Positions 53,627 through 63,111 of a stretch of 64,000 bases of DNA are shown here, piece after piece. Both the position numbers and the translations under genes were made by a program. A model generated the notes under the pieces. The model was not told where the DNA came from, did no database searches, and worked only from the letters and a program-made list of their open reading frames with translations. This DNA is from Streptomyces filipinensis (GTDB lineage Bacteria; Actinomycetota; Actinomycetes; Streptomycetales; Streptomycetaceae). The stretch's first letter is position 1. The number at the start of each line of letters is the position of its first letter. Where the stretch lies: assembly GCF_014649495.1 (NCBI RefSeq), contig NZ_BMTD01000005.1, positions 278,080 through 342,079 of the forward strand, written 5' to 3'.

Positions 53627-54541
53627 ATGTCTGTTCGCGCTCTCGTCGTCGATCCGTCCGCATCCACCGCCGTCCGCCTCGCCGACGTGCCCGACCCCGT
53701 GCCCGGGCCGGGCCAGGTCCTGGTGGACGTCTCCCACGCCTCGTTGAACTACGGTGACCTCAACGACGCCCGCTCCGGTCGGGTCCCTGTGGGTGCGGTG
53801 CTCGGTGCGGACGCCGCCGGAGTGGTCGTTCGGGCCGCAGCCGACGGAACCGGTCCGGTGGTGGGCACCCGGGTGGTGGCTTTGACCTCGGGGGCGTTCG
53901 CCGAGCGCGTCGCGATCGACGTGGGCGCGCTCGCCGAGGTGCCGAAGGGCTTGGACCTGGCGCAGGCGGTGGCTCTGCCGGTCGCCGGAGTTGCGGCACT
54001 GCGCTCGCTGCGGGCCGCCGGGCTCGGACCGGACAAGAGGGTGCTGATCACCGGCGCATCCGGCGGAGTCGGCCGGTTCGCCGTCCAGTTGGCAGCGCGG
54101 GCCGGTGCCCACGTGATCGCGTCCGTGGGCTCGGCCGGCCGCGGGGACGGGCTGGCCGAGGCGGGCGCCGACGAGGTGCTGATCGGTCTGGAAGGACTCC
54201 AGCGACCGGTCGACGTGGTCATCGACAGCGTTGGCGGCCCTCAACTGGTCGCGGCATGGAACCTGCTCGCTCCCGGGGGCAGCGTGCAGAGCGTCGGCTG
54301 GACCTCCGGGGAGCCGGCGGTCTTTCCGCCGTATGCGACCGTCGGCCCGGCCAAATCGCTGGCCTCCTTCGTCATCGACGGCGACGCCGGCGAGGACCTG
54401 GCCGTGCTCACCGAGCTGGCCGCTGAGGGGGCCGTCACGATCGAGATTGGCTGGCAAGGACCCTGGGACCGCTTCGCCGAGGCCGCTGAGGCCCTCCGCG
54501 GGCGTCGTGTCTCCGGAAAGGCGGTCCTGGAGGTGGCGTGA
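53627..54541 (+). CDS. Medium-chain dehydrogenase/quinone oxidoreductase-like protein
   Basis: A 304-residue enzyme of the zinc-independent MDR type. It has the GroES-like half (PGPGQVLVDVSHASLNYGDL) and the Rossmann half with LITGASGGVGRFAVQLAARA. Key Cys/His zinc ligands are absent, as in NADPH:quinone reductases. It probably reduces quinones or unsaturated aldehydes with NADPH. The ATG at 53627 follows AAGGGGGAA. It faces the HxlR gene and is its likely target. Confidence 0.9.
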   Translation: MSVRALVVDPSASTAVRLADVPDPVPGPGQVLVDVSHASLNYGDLNDARSGRVPVGAVLGADAAGVVVRAAADGTGPVVGTRVVALTSGAFAERVAIDVGALAEVPKGLDLAQAVALPVAGVAALRSLRAAGLGPDKRVLITGASGGVGRFAVQLAARAGAHVIASVGSAGRGDGLAEAGADEVLIGLEGLQRPVDVVIDSVGGPQLVAAWNLLAPGGSVQSVGWTSGEPAVFPPYATVGPAKSLASFVIDGDAGEDLAVLTELAAEGAVTIEIGWQGPWDRFAEAAEALRGRRVSGKAVLEVA

Positions 54542-54780
54542 GGTGAGCTGCGCGGCACGGGGGCCTCTGCGCAGGACCAGGCCTCACCGGACGATCACGT
54601 GCGGAGCCAGATGACCAGGGCCGCTGCGGTTGTGGTGACAGGACTCGAGAACGGAGTAGTCACATGATCGGCCGGACAAGTCCCCATACCCCCTATGACA
54701 TGGCAACCTCCACTACCGTCCGCAGCACGCGGACGGCGTGCGAAGATCCAACGGTCGGATACGCGGGCGTACTTCGAAGG

Positions 54781-54870
54781 ATGGCTATGTTCGCGACTTC
54801 TCCGGGGGACGGGGCCGAGCTGCGGCCTTTGGAGCCGTGGCGGGCCGAGGAGTTCCGCGCCCCGGGCCAG
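54781..54870 (+). pseudogene. Possible N-terminal fragment of a GNAT acetyltransferase
   Basis: MFATSPGDGAELRPLEPWRA matches the start of RimJ/RimL-type acetyltransferases, but the similarity ends abruptly after EEFRA. The rest of the 54.5-55.0 kb stretch has no gene that can be supported. Confidence 0.35.
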
Positions 54871-54981
54871 GCCCTCCGTACGGGCCCGGTACCGCGGCCG
54901 CCGCTCTCCTCACCGCCGCCCGCGCGCCAACACTCTGGGGCCACCGCATGCCCGCGTACGCGCCTCCCGCCCGGCTCGTCT

Positions 54982-55110
54982 TCAGCGGCTCTCGGCCCAC
55001 CAGATGATCCATGTCAGGAACGCGGCTCCCGCCGCCGAGGCCAGACCGCGTACGGCGCTGAACATAGCGGCACGACCGAGCCGCCGAACGGTGCTGTTGT
55101 CCTTCTTCAT
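54982..55110 (-). CDS. Small (42 aa) membrane peptide divergent from STAND gene
   Basis: The peptide starts MKKDNSTVRRLGRAAMFSAV and has one hydrophobic helix ending LTWIIWWAESR. GGGAG lies six bases before the ATG. Short single-helix proteins of this kind are frequent in Streptomyces next to regulatory or defence-type ATPases. Function is unknown. It shares a divergent region of about 125 bases with the large STAND gene. Confidence 0.65.
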   Translation of the reverse strand: MKKDNSTVRRLGRAAMFSAVRGLASAAGAAFLTWIIWWAESR

Positions 55111-55234
55111 GGATAACTCCCTCGTTTTGCCTGGCCTGTACCGGTGCGCAGAGCAACATGCCTGAGGAGCCGGCTGCCCGTCCGGAAGTGCGGGCGGAGC
55201 GGGCAAAAACGCCCTAGGCTGCTGGCGACAGGCC

Positions 55235-58200
55235 GTGCCCGCACTGCCCGCACCGGGCGCGGCCAGGCCGGGCAGCAGCGAGGGGGCCGTCATCGCCACG
55301 GGGGACGCGCGCAGGTTGTACGACGAGATGCGCGCGCTACGGGGTCGGGCCGAGACTCGCAGACACGCGGCCGGTCAGCCGTTCTCACAGCGCGAGATCG
55401 AAAAGGCGCTCGACCGGCCGCCCTATTCGATCAAATTCCGGGGCCAGGCCATCAGCGAGTGGGTCCCGGACGACGTCGTGAAGGCTCAAGTTCCTCACGA
55501 CGCGGACGCGGTGTGGGCGCTGGTTCGGTTGTGGTCCGATTGGGCCGGAGACGAGCACCCGGACGAGGGTCACTGGCGAAACCTGGTAGAGCGAGCCCAG
55601 CCGGTTCGTGCTCCGCGGTCCGGGCGCAGGCCCGTGGGACGGCCGATGTCCGAGTACGTTGATCATCTGGTGCTGGACGACCTGGAGGTTCACCCCTGCC
55701 TCGAAGTCGGCGAGGGACCGGGACTCGGTCCGCTCCCGGCCTACGTGAGACGTGAGCACGACGCACAACTACGCGCGGTGCTCGACGCCGTTCGGACCGG
55801 TGCCAGTCAGATAGCGGTGCTGGTGGGCGGATCCTCCACCGGCAAGACCCGGGCCTGCTGGGAGGCGCTGGAGCCGCTGCGGGAGGCGGGCGGGTGGCGC
55901 TTGTGGCATCCGTATGATCCGACTCGGCCGGAGGCGGCGCTCGAGGGGCTGGACCGTGTGGGGCCACGCACTGTGGTGTGGTTGAACGAGACTCAGGAGT
56001 ACCTGGGCGACGGCGCGCTCGGGGAACGGGTCGCGGCCAAGCTGCGCAGCCTGCTCACCGATCAGGCCCGGGCGCCGGTGCTGGTACTGGGCACGCTGTG
56101 GCCCCAGGACTACGCGGCCTTGCTCCAGCGGCCCGGCTCGCAGGTGCGGTTGGTGCTGGGCTACAGGATGATCGAGGTGCCCAACGCCTTCACCGGCGCC
56201 GACTTGGCCGCCCTACGGCAGGCCGCCGCAGTAGACGGCCGCCTGGCCATCGCGGCCGAACGCGCCGATGCCGCACAGGTCACCCAGTACCTGGCCGGCG
56301 GTCCGGAGCTGATCGAGCGGTTCAGCCTTGCCCCGCCGGCGCCCAAGGCAGTCATCCGTGCGGCGATGGATCTTCGCCGTATGGGACATGGCAACGCCCT
56401 ACCCCGTGCACTTCTTGAGGCGGCCGCACAGGCGTATCTACTCGACATCGAGTGGGAGCAGCTCGACGACGACTGGGTGGAACAGGCCCTGGCCTACACA
56501 TCCTCCCCGTGCAAGGGCGTACGGGGACCGGTCACCCGCATCCGCCCGCGTTCAGGCAGTCGGCCGCCCCTCGCCGACAGAAGCCACGGTGGACCCGTGT
56601 ACCGGCTGGCCGACTACCTCGATGAGTTCGGTCGTCGGCTCTTTGCGGATCTGGTGCCGCCCAAGGGCTTCTGGGCTGCGGCCACGCGTGCCGACCCAGG
56701 TGAGATGGTGGTGCTGGCCGACGCTGCACGAGCTCGTGGCATGCTCTGCGACGCAGTCCGGCTCTACGTCCATGCGACGGAACGCGGCAGTTGCACCGTC
56801 GACCGGGACCGGAGGTACATGGGCTGCGCGGCGGTCAACGCCGTTCGGCTGATGGACACTCTGAGCCCCGACGACCCGCGTCCGAGGCGCTGGGCGGCAG
56901 CGTACTGCTCGCTGGACAATGCCTACGACGTCGATGCGCTGCTGCGCTCCGCCGACTCGGAGGCGGTGACGGCGCTGCTGGCCCGCAACCCGGCGTCCCG
57001 GGCCCCGCTCGACCGCCCGTCGCCCGTCGAACGACTGCTGAGCACACTGGACGAGCTCGGCGCACAGGACCAGGTCGACCTGCTGCTCGCCCGTAACCCT
57101 GCCTCACATGTCGACGCGGCCGACCGCTACGGCCTGGTCGAATTGCTATCCACGCTGCATCGACTCGGCGCCGCCGGACAGGTCGACCACCTTGCCCGGC
57201 GGGGTGCCGCCACCGTCACCTTCAGGTTCCTGTACCGCAACTCGGTGTTCGGCACCTTGAGCGCCGTCGGCGCCCACGAACACGCCGCAACCCTCGCGGC
57301 CCGTGCTGCAGCCGAAGTGTCGTTCACCGACGTCGACGCCCCTAAGGCCGTTGCCTGCGTCCTCGACGAACTCCAAGCGCTCGGTGCAAGCGAGGCGATC
57401 CACGTCCTGCTGCTCCGCAACCCGGCCCAACACGTCCGCGACGACGGTGAGGGCGGCCTGGAGGCCCTGGCAGATGCCCTGCAGCGGGTCCGCGCCCATG
57501 AGCAGATCGCGGTTCTGCACGCGCGCATGGCTGCTTTGGCGGACACCGGCGATCCCGGCGCCCTCGCTCGCGTGTTGTTCATTCTCCGTGCGACCGGGGC
57601 TCGGGACCGAGTTCCGGACCTGCTGAACCGGGTCCCCGCCACCCGAGTGGATCTGCGCCCCGCGCTCGGGCTCGCCAACCTGCTCGGAGCATTGGCGATG
57701 AACGACGCCCCTGACTATGTCACCGCTCTGCTCTCGCGGAACCCGTCCGCGCACACCACGGTCGAGTCCGCCGAAGGGCTGCTGGGTGCGCTGCGCCGGT
57801 TGGGCGCTGACGAGCAGTACGACACCCTGGCGCAGCGCATCGCCCGGGAGTTTCCCTTGGGTGACCCTGCACGGCTGCGAGGCTTGCTTTCGTCCCTTCA
57901 GTACATCGAGTCCGTGGGCGGCGGCGTCGTGGTGCCGAACCCGGTACCCCATCTGGAGCTCTTGCTGGCGCGCGACCCCGCCGAGCAGGTCGAGCTCGCC
58001 GACACCTACGCGGTCGCCGCCCTGATCGCCGAGCTGCGCGAAATCGGCGCAGAGGACATCTCCGTCCAGTTGGCGTCCCGCGCGGCCACCAGCGCCCCCC
58101 TTGACGACGCGTACGGCGCCGCTCTTCTCCTCAAATCCCTACCGACCGGCGACCTCGTCACCCGGCTCCTCGCCCGCGACCCCGCTACCCACGTCTCCAT

Positions 58201-58438
58201 CAGCTACGCTCACAACCACATGCGGGACGACGTGTTGTTCCTGGTGCAGCAGCTCCGCGCCGCAGGCGCCGCGGATCAGGCCGATCACCTGTTGCGACGT
58301 CTGGTAGCCGCCGGGCGCTTCACCGACTTCCGCCGTGATCCGGAGACTTCCGACGAGTTCCGCTGGGGCCGCGAACCCGGCGGGGCCCCAGCCGAACCAT
58401 GGGACTGGGAGAAGGCGAGCCGGGCCACAGCCAGATGA
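55235..58438 (+). CDS. STAND-like ATPase with C-terminal helical repeats
   Basis: A 1067-residue protein. An N-terminal HTH-like region (about 48-100; FSQREIEKALDRPPYSIKFR) is followed by an AAA/STAND-like NTPase with Walker A VGGSSTGKTR (197-206) and a Walker B-like TVVWLNE (247-253). From about 560 to 1050 there are roughly eleven units of about 37 residues. A rough consensus is LLARNPAxHV, a helix, then LL..L..LGA.DQ. These are degenerate helical repeats. Such proteins often detect a partner and signal through the NTPase; no toxic effector domain was found. GTG at 55235 starts the open frame; ATG at 55329 is later and less likely. A 42-residue membrane peptide is divergent. Confidence 0.75.
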   Translation: MPALPAPGAARPGSSEGAVIATGDARRLYDEMRALRGRAETRRHAAGQPFSQREIEKALDRPPYSIKFRGQAISEWVPDDVVKAQVPHDADAVWALVRLWSDWAGDEHPDEGHWRNLVERAQPVRAPRSGRRPVGRPMSEYVDHLVLDDLEVHPCLEVGEGPGLGPLPAYVRREHDAQLRAVLDAVRTGASQIAVLVGGSSTGKTRACWEALEPLREAGGWRLWHPYDPTRPEAALEGLDRVGPRTVVWLNETQEYLGDGALGERVAAKLRSLLTDQARAPVLVLGTLWPQDYAALLQRPGSQVRLVLGYRMIEVPNAFTGADLAALRQAAAVDGRLAIAAERADAAQVTQYLAGGPELIERFSLAPPAPKAVIRAAMDLRRMGHGNALPRALLEAAAQAYLLDIEWEQLDDDWVEQALAYTSSPCKGVRGPVTRIRPRSGSRPPLADRSHGGPVYRLADYLDEFGRRLFADLVPPKGFWAAATRADPGEMVVLADAARARGMLCDAVRLYVHATERGSCTVDRDRRYMGCAAVNAVRLMDTLSPDDPRPRRWAAAYCSLDNAYDVDALLRSADSEAVTALLARNPASRAPLDRPSPVERLLSTLDELGAQDQVDLLLARNPASHVDAADRYGLVELLSTLHRLGAAGQVDHLARRGAATVTFRFLYRNSVFGTLSAVGAHEHAATLAARAAAEVSFTDVDAPKAVACVLDELQALGASEAIHVLLLRNPAQHVRDDGEGGLEALADALQRVRAHEQIAVLHARMAALADTGDPGALARVLFILRATGARDRVPDLLNRVPATRVDLRPALGLANLLGALAMNDAPDYVTALLSRNPSAHTTVESAEGLLGALRRLGADEQYDTLAQRIAREFPLGDPARLRGLLSSLQYIESVGGGVVVPNPVPHLELLLARDPAEQVELADTYAVAALIAELREIGAEDISVQLASRAATSAPLDDAYGAALLLKSLPTGDLVTRLLARDPATHVSISYAHNHMRDDVLFLVQQLRAAGAADQADHLLRRLVAAGRFTDFRRDPETSDEFRWGREPGGAPAEPWDWEKASRATAR

Positions 58439-58485
58439 GCCCACCCCTCTTGCCTGCGTTCGGCGTCGGCGGCCTCAAGGACTTG

Positions 58486-58885
58486 CGGCGGTCGGCCTGT
58501 ACCTCGTTGCCGAGGGGGCGGCCACCCGGGACGCCATGCGCCGGGACTTCGACACCTCGCCGGGCGGTACACCCCGGCTGGAGTTGCTCGGCCCTGGGGT
58601 CGCCGTGGGGGAGCCGGCACCGATGCCGCTTCCGCTGGAGTGGGCCGCCGAACCGCTGAGCGCCGCGCTCACCCTGGCCTCCCGCGCCCGGGCGCTGATC
58701 GTGGACCTGCGCTCCGACCGGCCCCGCGACCCGGACACGGTCGCCTTCGTCTGAACAGCTGCCTGCTCGACGAGCGCACCCACCTCAACACGGTGTACTG
58801 GCACGGCGGCGCCCGCAGCGAGCAGTCCTGGAGCCTGCCGCACGTCCCTGGCGCGCTTCGGCGGCAGCAAGCCGCTGTACGAAGG
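58486..58885 (+). pseudogene. Fragment of an S41-type peptidase gene
   Basis: GGTPRLELLGPGVAVGEPAP, RARALIVDLRSDRPRDPDTV, LLDERTHLNTVYWHGGARSE and QSWSLPHVPG are pieces of the S41 (tail-specific, IRBP-like) peptidase fold. They lie in different frames: the first stretch ends with a stop at 58754, the next uses another frame, and ARFGGSKPLYE a third, before the similarity ends. The catalytic Ser region that should follow is absent. It is a remnant. Confidence 0.65.
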
Positions 58886-58889
58886 AAAT

Positions 58890-59045
58890 GCCCTTGAGCG
58901 CGTCCAGATCCCCGACCTGGTACCTCGGCACTTCGACCACCTTCCGGTGACCGCGGTCGCCTGACCACACCGGGCGGTGCACGTGGCTGACGGGCACAAG
59001 CCATCCGGCCTCGATGCAGTAGTCCAGGTCCCGTCTACCCATCAC
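58890..59045 (-). pseudogene. Fragment of a DNA-binding protein gene
   Basis: The minus strand encodes GRRDLDYCIEAGWLVPVSHV and VVEVPRYQVGDLDALKGISF, which resemble the C-terminal HTH-like segment of some actinobacterial DNA-binding proteins. Both ends are missing. It abuts the S41 remnant. Confidence 0.4.
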
Positions 59046-59137
59046 GGTCTGATCCGGGTCGCCTGTGGGCTGGTGAGACGCGTCGAGAACGTGTCCCGGG
59101 ACGACCCGGTCGAGTCCGAGTGGCTGGGTTGACTGCG

Positions 59138-59183
59138 GCCGCGGGGATCAATGAACCGTGGTTGGCGCTGAGATTGATCACGG
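59138..59183. repeat. Left arm of an inverted repeat around the PG-binding gene
   Basis: Bases 59158-59183 are the exact reverse complement of 59947-59972 (26 bases). Partial similarity continues outward to about 59138. The core contains GGCGCTGAGATTGATCACGG. Confidence 0.85.
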
Positions 59184-59442
59184 CTGGACAGCGGTTGGGG
59201 CGGCGGCGCGGGTGCCGATCAGGGTCGGGACGGCATCGTCCCGAGCCGACAGTCGGCGAATGCCTGCACGGTGCGGGCGGCGGGGCCTTTACGCTCAGCC
59301 GTTGCGCCGGGTGCTTCTGACCGGGCTTCGCGCGCTCCCCCGTACGCCGTAGTGCGCTCTGCCTTGGTGGCCGATACAGGGATATGTTCGCGCTCAACCG
59401 ATCCAGCGGCGGGCTGCCCCGCCCCGTTCGAAGGACTTGTAG

Positions 59443-59835
59443 TTGCCTCAGCGCGTGAGACTTTCCCTGCTTGCGTCCGCCGTACTGGCCGCCGCCCTTC
59501 TCCCTGTCGGCTCCGCCAGTGCCGCTCTGGCCACACCCGGCACCGCTCAAGCACCGACTGCGGTGGCGGCGAACTGCCAGGAAACCCTCGACGGGGTCTT
59601 CTGCGGCTACGACCGCAGCAACGCCTACACGGACCGCGGTGACTCCGGTGCGAAGGTGAAGGAGGTCCAGGCGCTGCTGATCTACCACGGCTACTCGGTG
59701 GGCTCCACCGGCGTGGACGGCTACTTCGGAGCTGCCACGGAGTCCGCTGTGAAGCGCTTCCAGACTGCGGAAAGGATCACTGCCGACGGCATTGTCGGCG
59801 CCAATACCTGGGCATGGCTCCGGACGGAGGCCTAG
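59443..59835 (+). CDS. Secreted peptidoglycan-binding domain protein
   Basis: A 130-residue secreted protein. Residues 1-28 are a signal peptide. After a Cys-containing linker (NCQETLDGVFCGYDRSN) comes one PG_binding_1 domain: GDSGAKVKEVQALLIYHGYS, VDGYFGAATESAVKRFQTAE, ITADGIVGANTWAWLR. TTG at 59443 with GAAGGA upstream is the best start; GTG at 59455 is possible. It probably binds cell wall. No catalytic domain is attached. The gene lies between the two arms of a 26-base perfect inverted repeat. Confidence 0.85.
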   Translation: MPQRVRLSLLASAVLAAALLPVGSASAALATPGTAQAPTAVAANCQETLDGVFCGYDRSNAYTDRGDSGAKVKEVQALLIYHGYSVGSTGVDGYFGAATESAVKRFQTAERITADGIVGANTWAWLRTEA

Positions 59836-60578
59836 TGCCCGTATTAGGCAACGTTCGCCCTGTTGAGACGCGCCGCCCGGAATCGATCCGGGCGGCGCGT
59901 CGTGCGACATGTTGTGCGGGTGGCCGAGGGGGTGCGGCCGGCACCCCCGTGATCAATCTCAGCGCCAACCACGGGTCCATTGATTCCCGAGGCCGGACCG
60001 GAAGTAGGGCAAAGTCCACCGCGGAACAGTGCATCGGGCCGGACGCGATGCCTCTTGTGCCCAGATCCAGGAAGCTCAGTTGTCCTTCGACCGCAAGCAG
60101 GTCTGCACGACTAAGCGTTGCGGCCTGCCGCTGCGCTTGCTGGAGATAGCCCCGGCTACGAGTTCGCCGCCTCCCTCGCGTCATCGTCGGACGCCTGAGC
60201 GTTCGGCCACTTCGGCAGTGGCATGCGGTTCGTCGTGTCTGCCTTGCCCATCACGTAACTCACCTCACGGCAGCCCTCGGTGGTGCAGATCCTGAACAGG
60301 ACACAGCCGCGGTCAACCTCATGCCGCGCCCCCGCTCCTGACGCAGGTCACGCGCTGGGCCACCGACGCCCCCCATCCGGTCGTTCTGCACGACGGTTCC
60401 GGCCGCCGCGATTTCCGGGCCGACACCGCCGCCGTCGTGGAGACCATCCGACGGTTCCTCACCGCCGCCCGCCGCGCCCGCTAACTCCAGGAGGGCGCTG
60501 CCCGTCCTGGCTCTGTCCACGGGAAGGGGTTCTGGCTCGCTTTCCGTGAACCGGTCACAGTGGGTCATGCGACGCCGT
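59836..60578. other. Stretch with an unassigned gene end but no complete gene
   Basis: Beyond the right repeat arm, a plus-strand frame ending at 60483 reads TQVTRWATDAPHPVVLHDGS and VVETIRRFLTAARRAR, like the C-terminus of an enzyme. Its upstream part is missing, so it is probably a fragment of unknown family. Nothing else in the roughly 740 bases is supported. Confidence 0.35.
59947..59996. repeat. Right arm of an inverted repeat around the PG-binding gene
   Basis: Partner of the left arm. The core CCGTGATCAATCTCAGCGCC is inverted relative to it. The outward extension reads ATTGATTCCCGAGGCCGG, similar to the left arm with gaps. Confidence 0.85.
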
Positions 60579-61088
60579 TCAAAGGCTGGTGTTTCGGTAT
60601 GCGTCTGTGGCAAGTAGGTCTCGCGCTGCGGAGGTGACCTCGTCAAAGCGCTGCTGTTCCAGAGTCTGGTCGTTCAGCAGGTCGATTCCTCTCGCCAGAT
60701 CAACCATGGGTTGCAGCACGTCGGGGTAGTCGAGTTCGGCTGCGGCTTCCTCACAGATCAGTTTGGCTCCGTGTAGGGGATCGAGCTGGCGCGCCACAAT
60801 CTGGACCGCCCACCAACGGGCCGCGGTCCATCGCGCCTTGGCCAGATCTTCCGAGGTCAGCGGCAGTAGACCCAATTCTTCCAGCACAAGATCGAACATC
60901 TCGCGGGCCTGGGCGTGCTCACCGCGCCCGAGCCCAGCAAGCAGGGGAAGCGAGGGAGCCTCAATGCCAGCCACCAGGGCGTCCAGTCCCAGCTGGACCA
61001 GATAGGCGTCCGAGGGGCGCTGCCAGGGCGACATCGACAGGTCTGCAGCGGCCATGCGCATCAAGCTGGTCGCTACCACTGCGTCCAT
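60579..61088 (-). CDS. Hypothetical protein next to a transposase fragment
   Basis: A 169-residue soluble helical protein, rich in Ala, Leu and acidic residues. It contains LVQLGLDALVAGIEAPSLPL, ARWTAARWWAVQIVARQLDP and DVLQPMVDLARGIDLLNDQT. No family was recognised. The ATG at 61088 follows GAGGGGGCGAGG with good spacing. The frame remains open upstream into the ISAs1 fragment, but that is an accident of insertion and not a fusion. Confidence 0.6.
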   Translation of the reverse strand: MDAVVATSLMRMAAADLSMSPWQRPSDAYLVQLGLDALVAGIEAPSLPLLAGLGRGEHAQAREMFDLVLEELGLLPLTSEDLAKARWTAARWWAVQIVARQLDPLHGAKLICEEAAAELDYPDVLQPMVDLARGIDLLNDQTLEQQRFDEVTSAARDLLATDAYRNTSL

Positions 61089-61199
61089 GCTGTGCCTCGC
61101 CCCCTCGTCATCGTTCCGTAAAGGAAACGCCATGGCACGTGGAGCGGTGCCGGTGCGTACACGGGAGGCGTCCTCGGCGTACGTGGTGTCCCTGACGTG

Positions 61200-61402
61200 G
61201 TGGATCTTGTTCTCGATGGCCAGGAGGGGCACTTCCCGCCATGTCAGGGCCTTCAGACACTGGTGCAGGGTGGGCTGATCGCCCTTGATCAGCGCGATGT
61301 AGTGGGCGTGCTTGTCCTCGACGAGGAAGCGCGCGTGGGCGGTCTGCGAGTGGAGGGCGTCGAAGGTGACCACCGTGCCGTGCAGGTTGAGCGGGGCAAG
61401 CA
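61200..61402 (-). pseudogene. Fragment of an ISAs1-family transposase gene
   Basis: The minus strand encodes LLAPLNLHGTVVTFDALHSQ, TAHARFLVEDKHAHYIALIK and GDQPTLHQCLKALTWREVP, the central DDE region of ISAs1 transposases. Both ends are missing. Bases 61299-61402 are identical, in inverted orientation, to the last 104 bases of the window, which belong to another copy. Confidence 0.85.
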
Positions 61403-61636
61403 AGCCGAGGTCGTCGCGGGGCGTTCGGGGGTGCCGGTGGTGGTGGTCAGGAACACGTGGCCAGGCCTCATGGAAGGGGATGAACTGCGGATGGGTTGAA
61501 CCGGGATCCTGACTGTGCGCGTACAGCGAACATCCCCTGCGTACCCTGGCGTTTTCGCCGCCCAAGCGGAGCCGACCTCCCCTCTTCGCGCGGGCTTGTG
61601 TCGGCCGTGGGGAACCCTGTGACAAGATCCGCTGGC

Positions 61637-63085
61637 ATGTCATCCGTCATGTCGTCTGCCATGCCTTCGTTGCCTTCGTCGCCCACGGGCCCCTCAAGAA
61701 CCGGTCGCCGTCTGCTGGTCGCCCTGCTCGCGCTGCTCGCGACAGCGGGCTCCACCGCGGCCGAGGCCGGCACGCCGTCCGGCCCGGTGCCCGGCGCCGC
61801 GGTGAGGGCGGTGGCCGAACCCGCTACGCCCGACCGCCCCAGCTACGACGTGAAGCTGCGCGCCGACGCCGACGGCTCCCACTGGGCGGGCCGGCAGACG
61901 GTGTCCTTCCGCAACGCCTCCAGCCGGCCCCTGCGTGAGGTGTACATACGCCTGTGGGGCAATGGCGAGGACGGCTGCGGGACATCGGGAAGACCGTCCC
62001 CCGTCCGCGTCTCCCACGTGCGCGGCGGCACTCCGAGCCGCCCGGGCGTGAAGTGCACGGCGCTGCGCATCGCTCTGCCGAGGCCGCTCGCACGCGGCGA
62101 GCGGACGGCCGTCTCCTTCGACGTGGCCCTCACCGTGCCCGCACGCAACAACCGCTTCGGCCGCGAAGGCGCGTTCCGCTTCCTGGGCAACGCGCTGCCG
62201 GTCCTCGCCGTGCACGACGCGAGGGGGTGGCACCTCGATCCGTATGTGTCGTACGGCGAGAGCTTCTACACCCTGGCGAGCGACTTCCGGGTGCGCCTCG
62301 ACCACCCGTCCGCCCTCAAGGTCCCGGCGACCGGCAGCACATGGACCCGCCCCGGCGGTACCGGGCGTACGGTCACCCACAGCGTCGCCAAGCGGGTGCG
62401 GGACTTCGCATGGGCGGCGGGCCCGTTCCGCACCGCGACCCAGACCTCGCCCGGCGGCGTGCGCGTGAAGTCGTACTGGTCGCCGAACACGCCCGCCGCC
62501 GGTGTCCGCCTCAACCGCAAGGACGGCGTCGCCGCCATCGACCGGTTCGGCAGGGAGTTCGGCCGCTATCCGTACGGCGAGATCGACCTCGTGATGACCC
62601 CTGGGTTCGCCGGCGGCATGGAGTACCCCGGCCTGGTCATCCTCGGCACCGAGGAGGAGGGCGGCGCCGCCGTCCACGAGATCGCCCACCAGTGGTGGTA
62701 CGGCATCGTGGGCAACGACGAGTACAACTCACCCTGGCTGGACGAGAGTTTCGCCCAGTACGCCAACGCGCGCTACTACCACTGGGACGGGTTCGAGTGC
62801 TCGCCGGACGGCTCCTGGCCGAGCGCCACCGCCGCGCTCACCAACTCGATGGCCTACTGGTCTACACACCATGGCGAGTACTTCCAGGTCGTGTACGGGA
62901 TCGGCCCTTGCGTCCTGGCCGACCTGGAGCACGTCCTCGGGGCCGACACCATGGCGCGCCTGATCAAGAAGTACGCCCACGACCACTGGTACGGCGTCTC
63001 CACCACCGCCGGCTTCAAAAAGGCCGCACAGTCGATGACGCACAGGGACCTCGGCCCCTTCTGGCGGAAGCACCGCATCCGCTGA
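61637..63085 (+). CDS. Secreted M1-family metallopeptidase
   Basis: A 482-residue secreted peptidase with signal peptide (about 20-48), an N-terminal beta domain (SYDVKLRADADGSHWAGRQT) and the M1 catalytic domain. GGMEYPG is the substrate-binding motif and HEIAHQWWYGIVGNDEYNSP carries the zinc site (His347, His351) with the third ligand Glu370 in WLDESF, the standard HExxHx18E. Several Cys suggest disulfides. The ATG at 61637 was chosen for its match to a signal peptide; earlier in-frame starts exist. No ribosome binding site is clear. It has a strong terminator and lies between two inverted ISAs1 sequences. Confidence 0.88.
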   Translation: MSSVMSSAMPSLPSSPTGPSRTGRRLLVALLALLATAGSTAAEAGTPSGPVPGAAVRAVAEPATPDRPSYDVKLRADADGSHWAGRQTVSFRNASSRPLREVYIRLWGNGEDGCGTSGRPSPVRVSHVRGGTPSRPGVKCTALRIALPRPLARGERTAVSFDVALTVPARNNRFGREGAFRFLGNALPVLAVHDARGWHLDPYVSYGESFYTLASDFRVRLDHPSALKVPATGSTWTRPGGTGRTVTHSVAKRVRDFAWAAGPFRTATQTSPGGVRVKSYWSPNTPAAGVRLNRKDGVAAIDRFGREFGRYPYGEIDLVMTPGFAGGMEYPGLVILGTEEEGGAAVHEIAHQWWYGIVGNDEYNSPWLDESFAQYANARYYHWDGFECSPDGSWPSATAALTNSMAYWSTHHGEYFQVVYGIGPCVLADLEHVLGADTMARLIKKYAHDHWYGVSTTAGFKKAAQSMTHRDLGPFWRKHRIR

Positions 63086-63111
63086 AGTCGCACTCCGCTC
63101 GCGGCTGACGG

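Noticed and set aside
59035..59910. A 291-residue minus-strand frame across the peptidoglycan-binding gene
   Set aside because: It runs through the inverted repeat arm and opposite the real gene, with no signal peptide or domain.
60579..61643. A 354-residue fusion of the hypothetical protein with transposase sequence
   Set aside because: A well-placed ribosome binding site and ATG at 61088 start the downstream protein; the upstream part is an ISAs1 fragment left open by chance.
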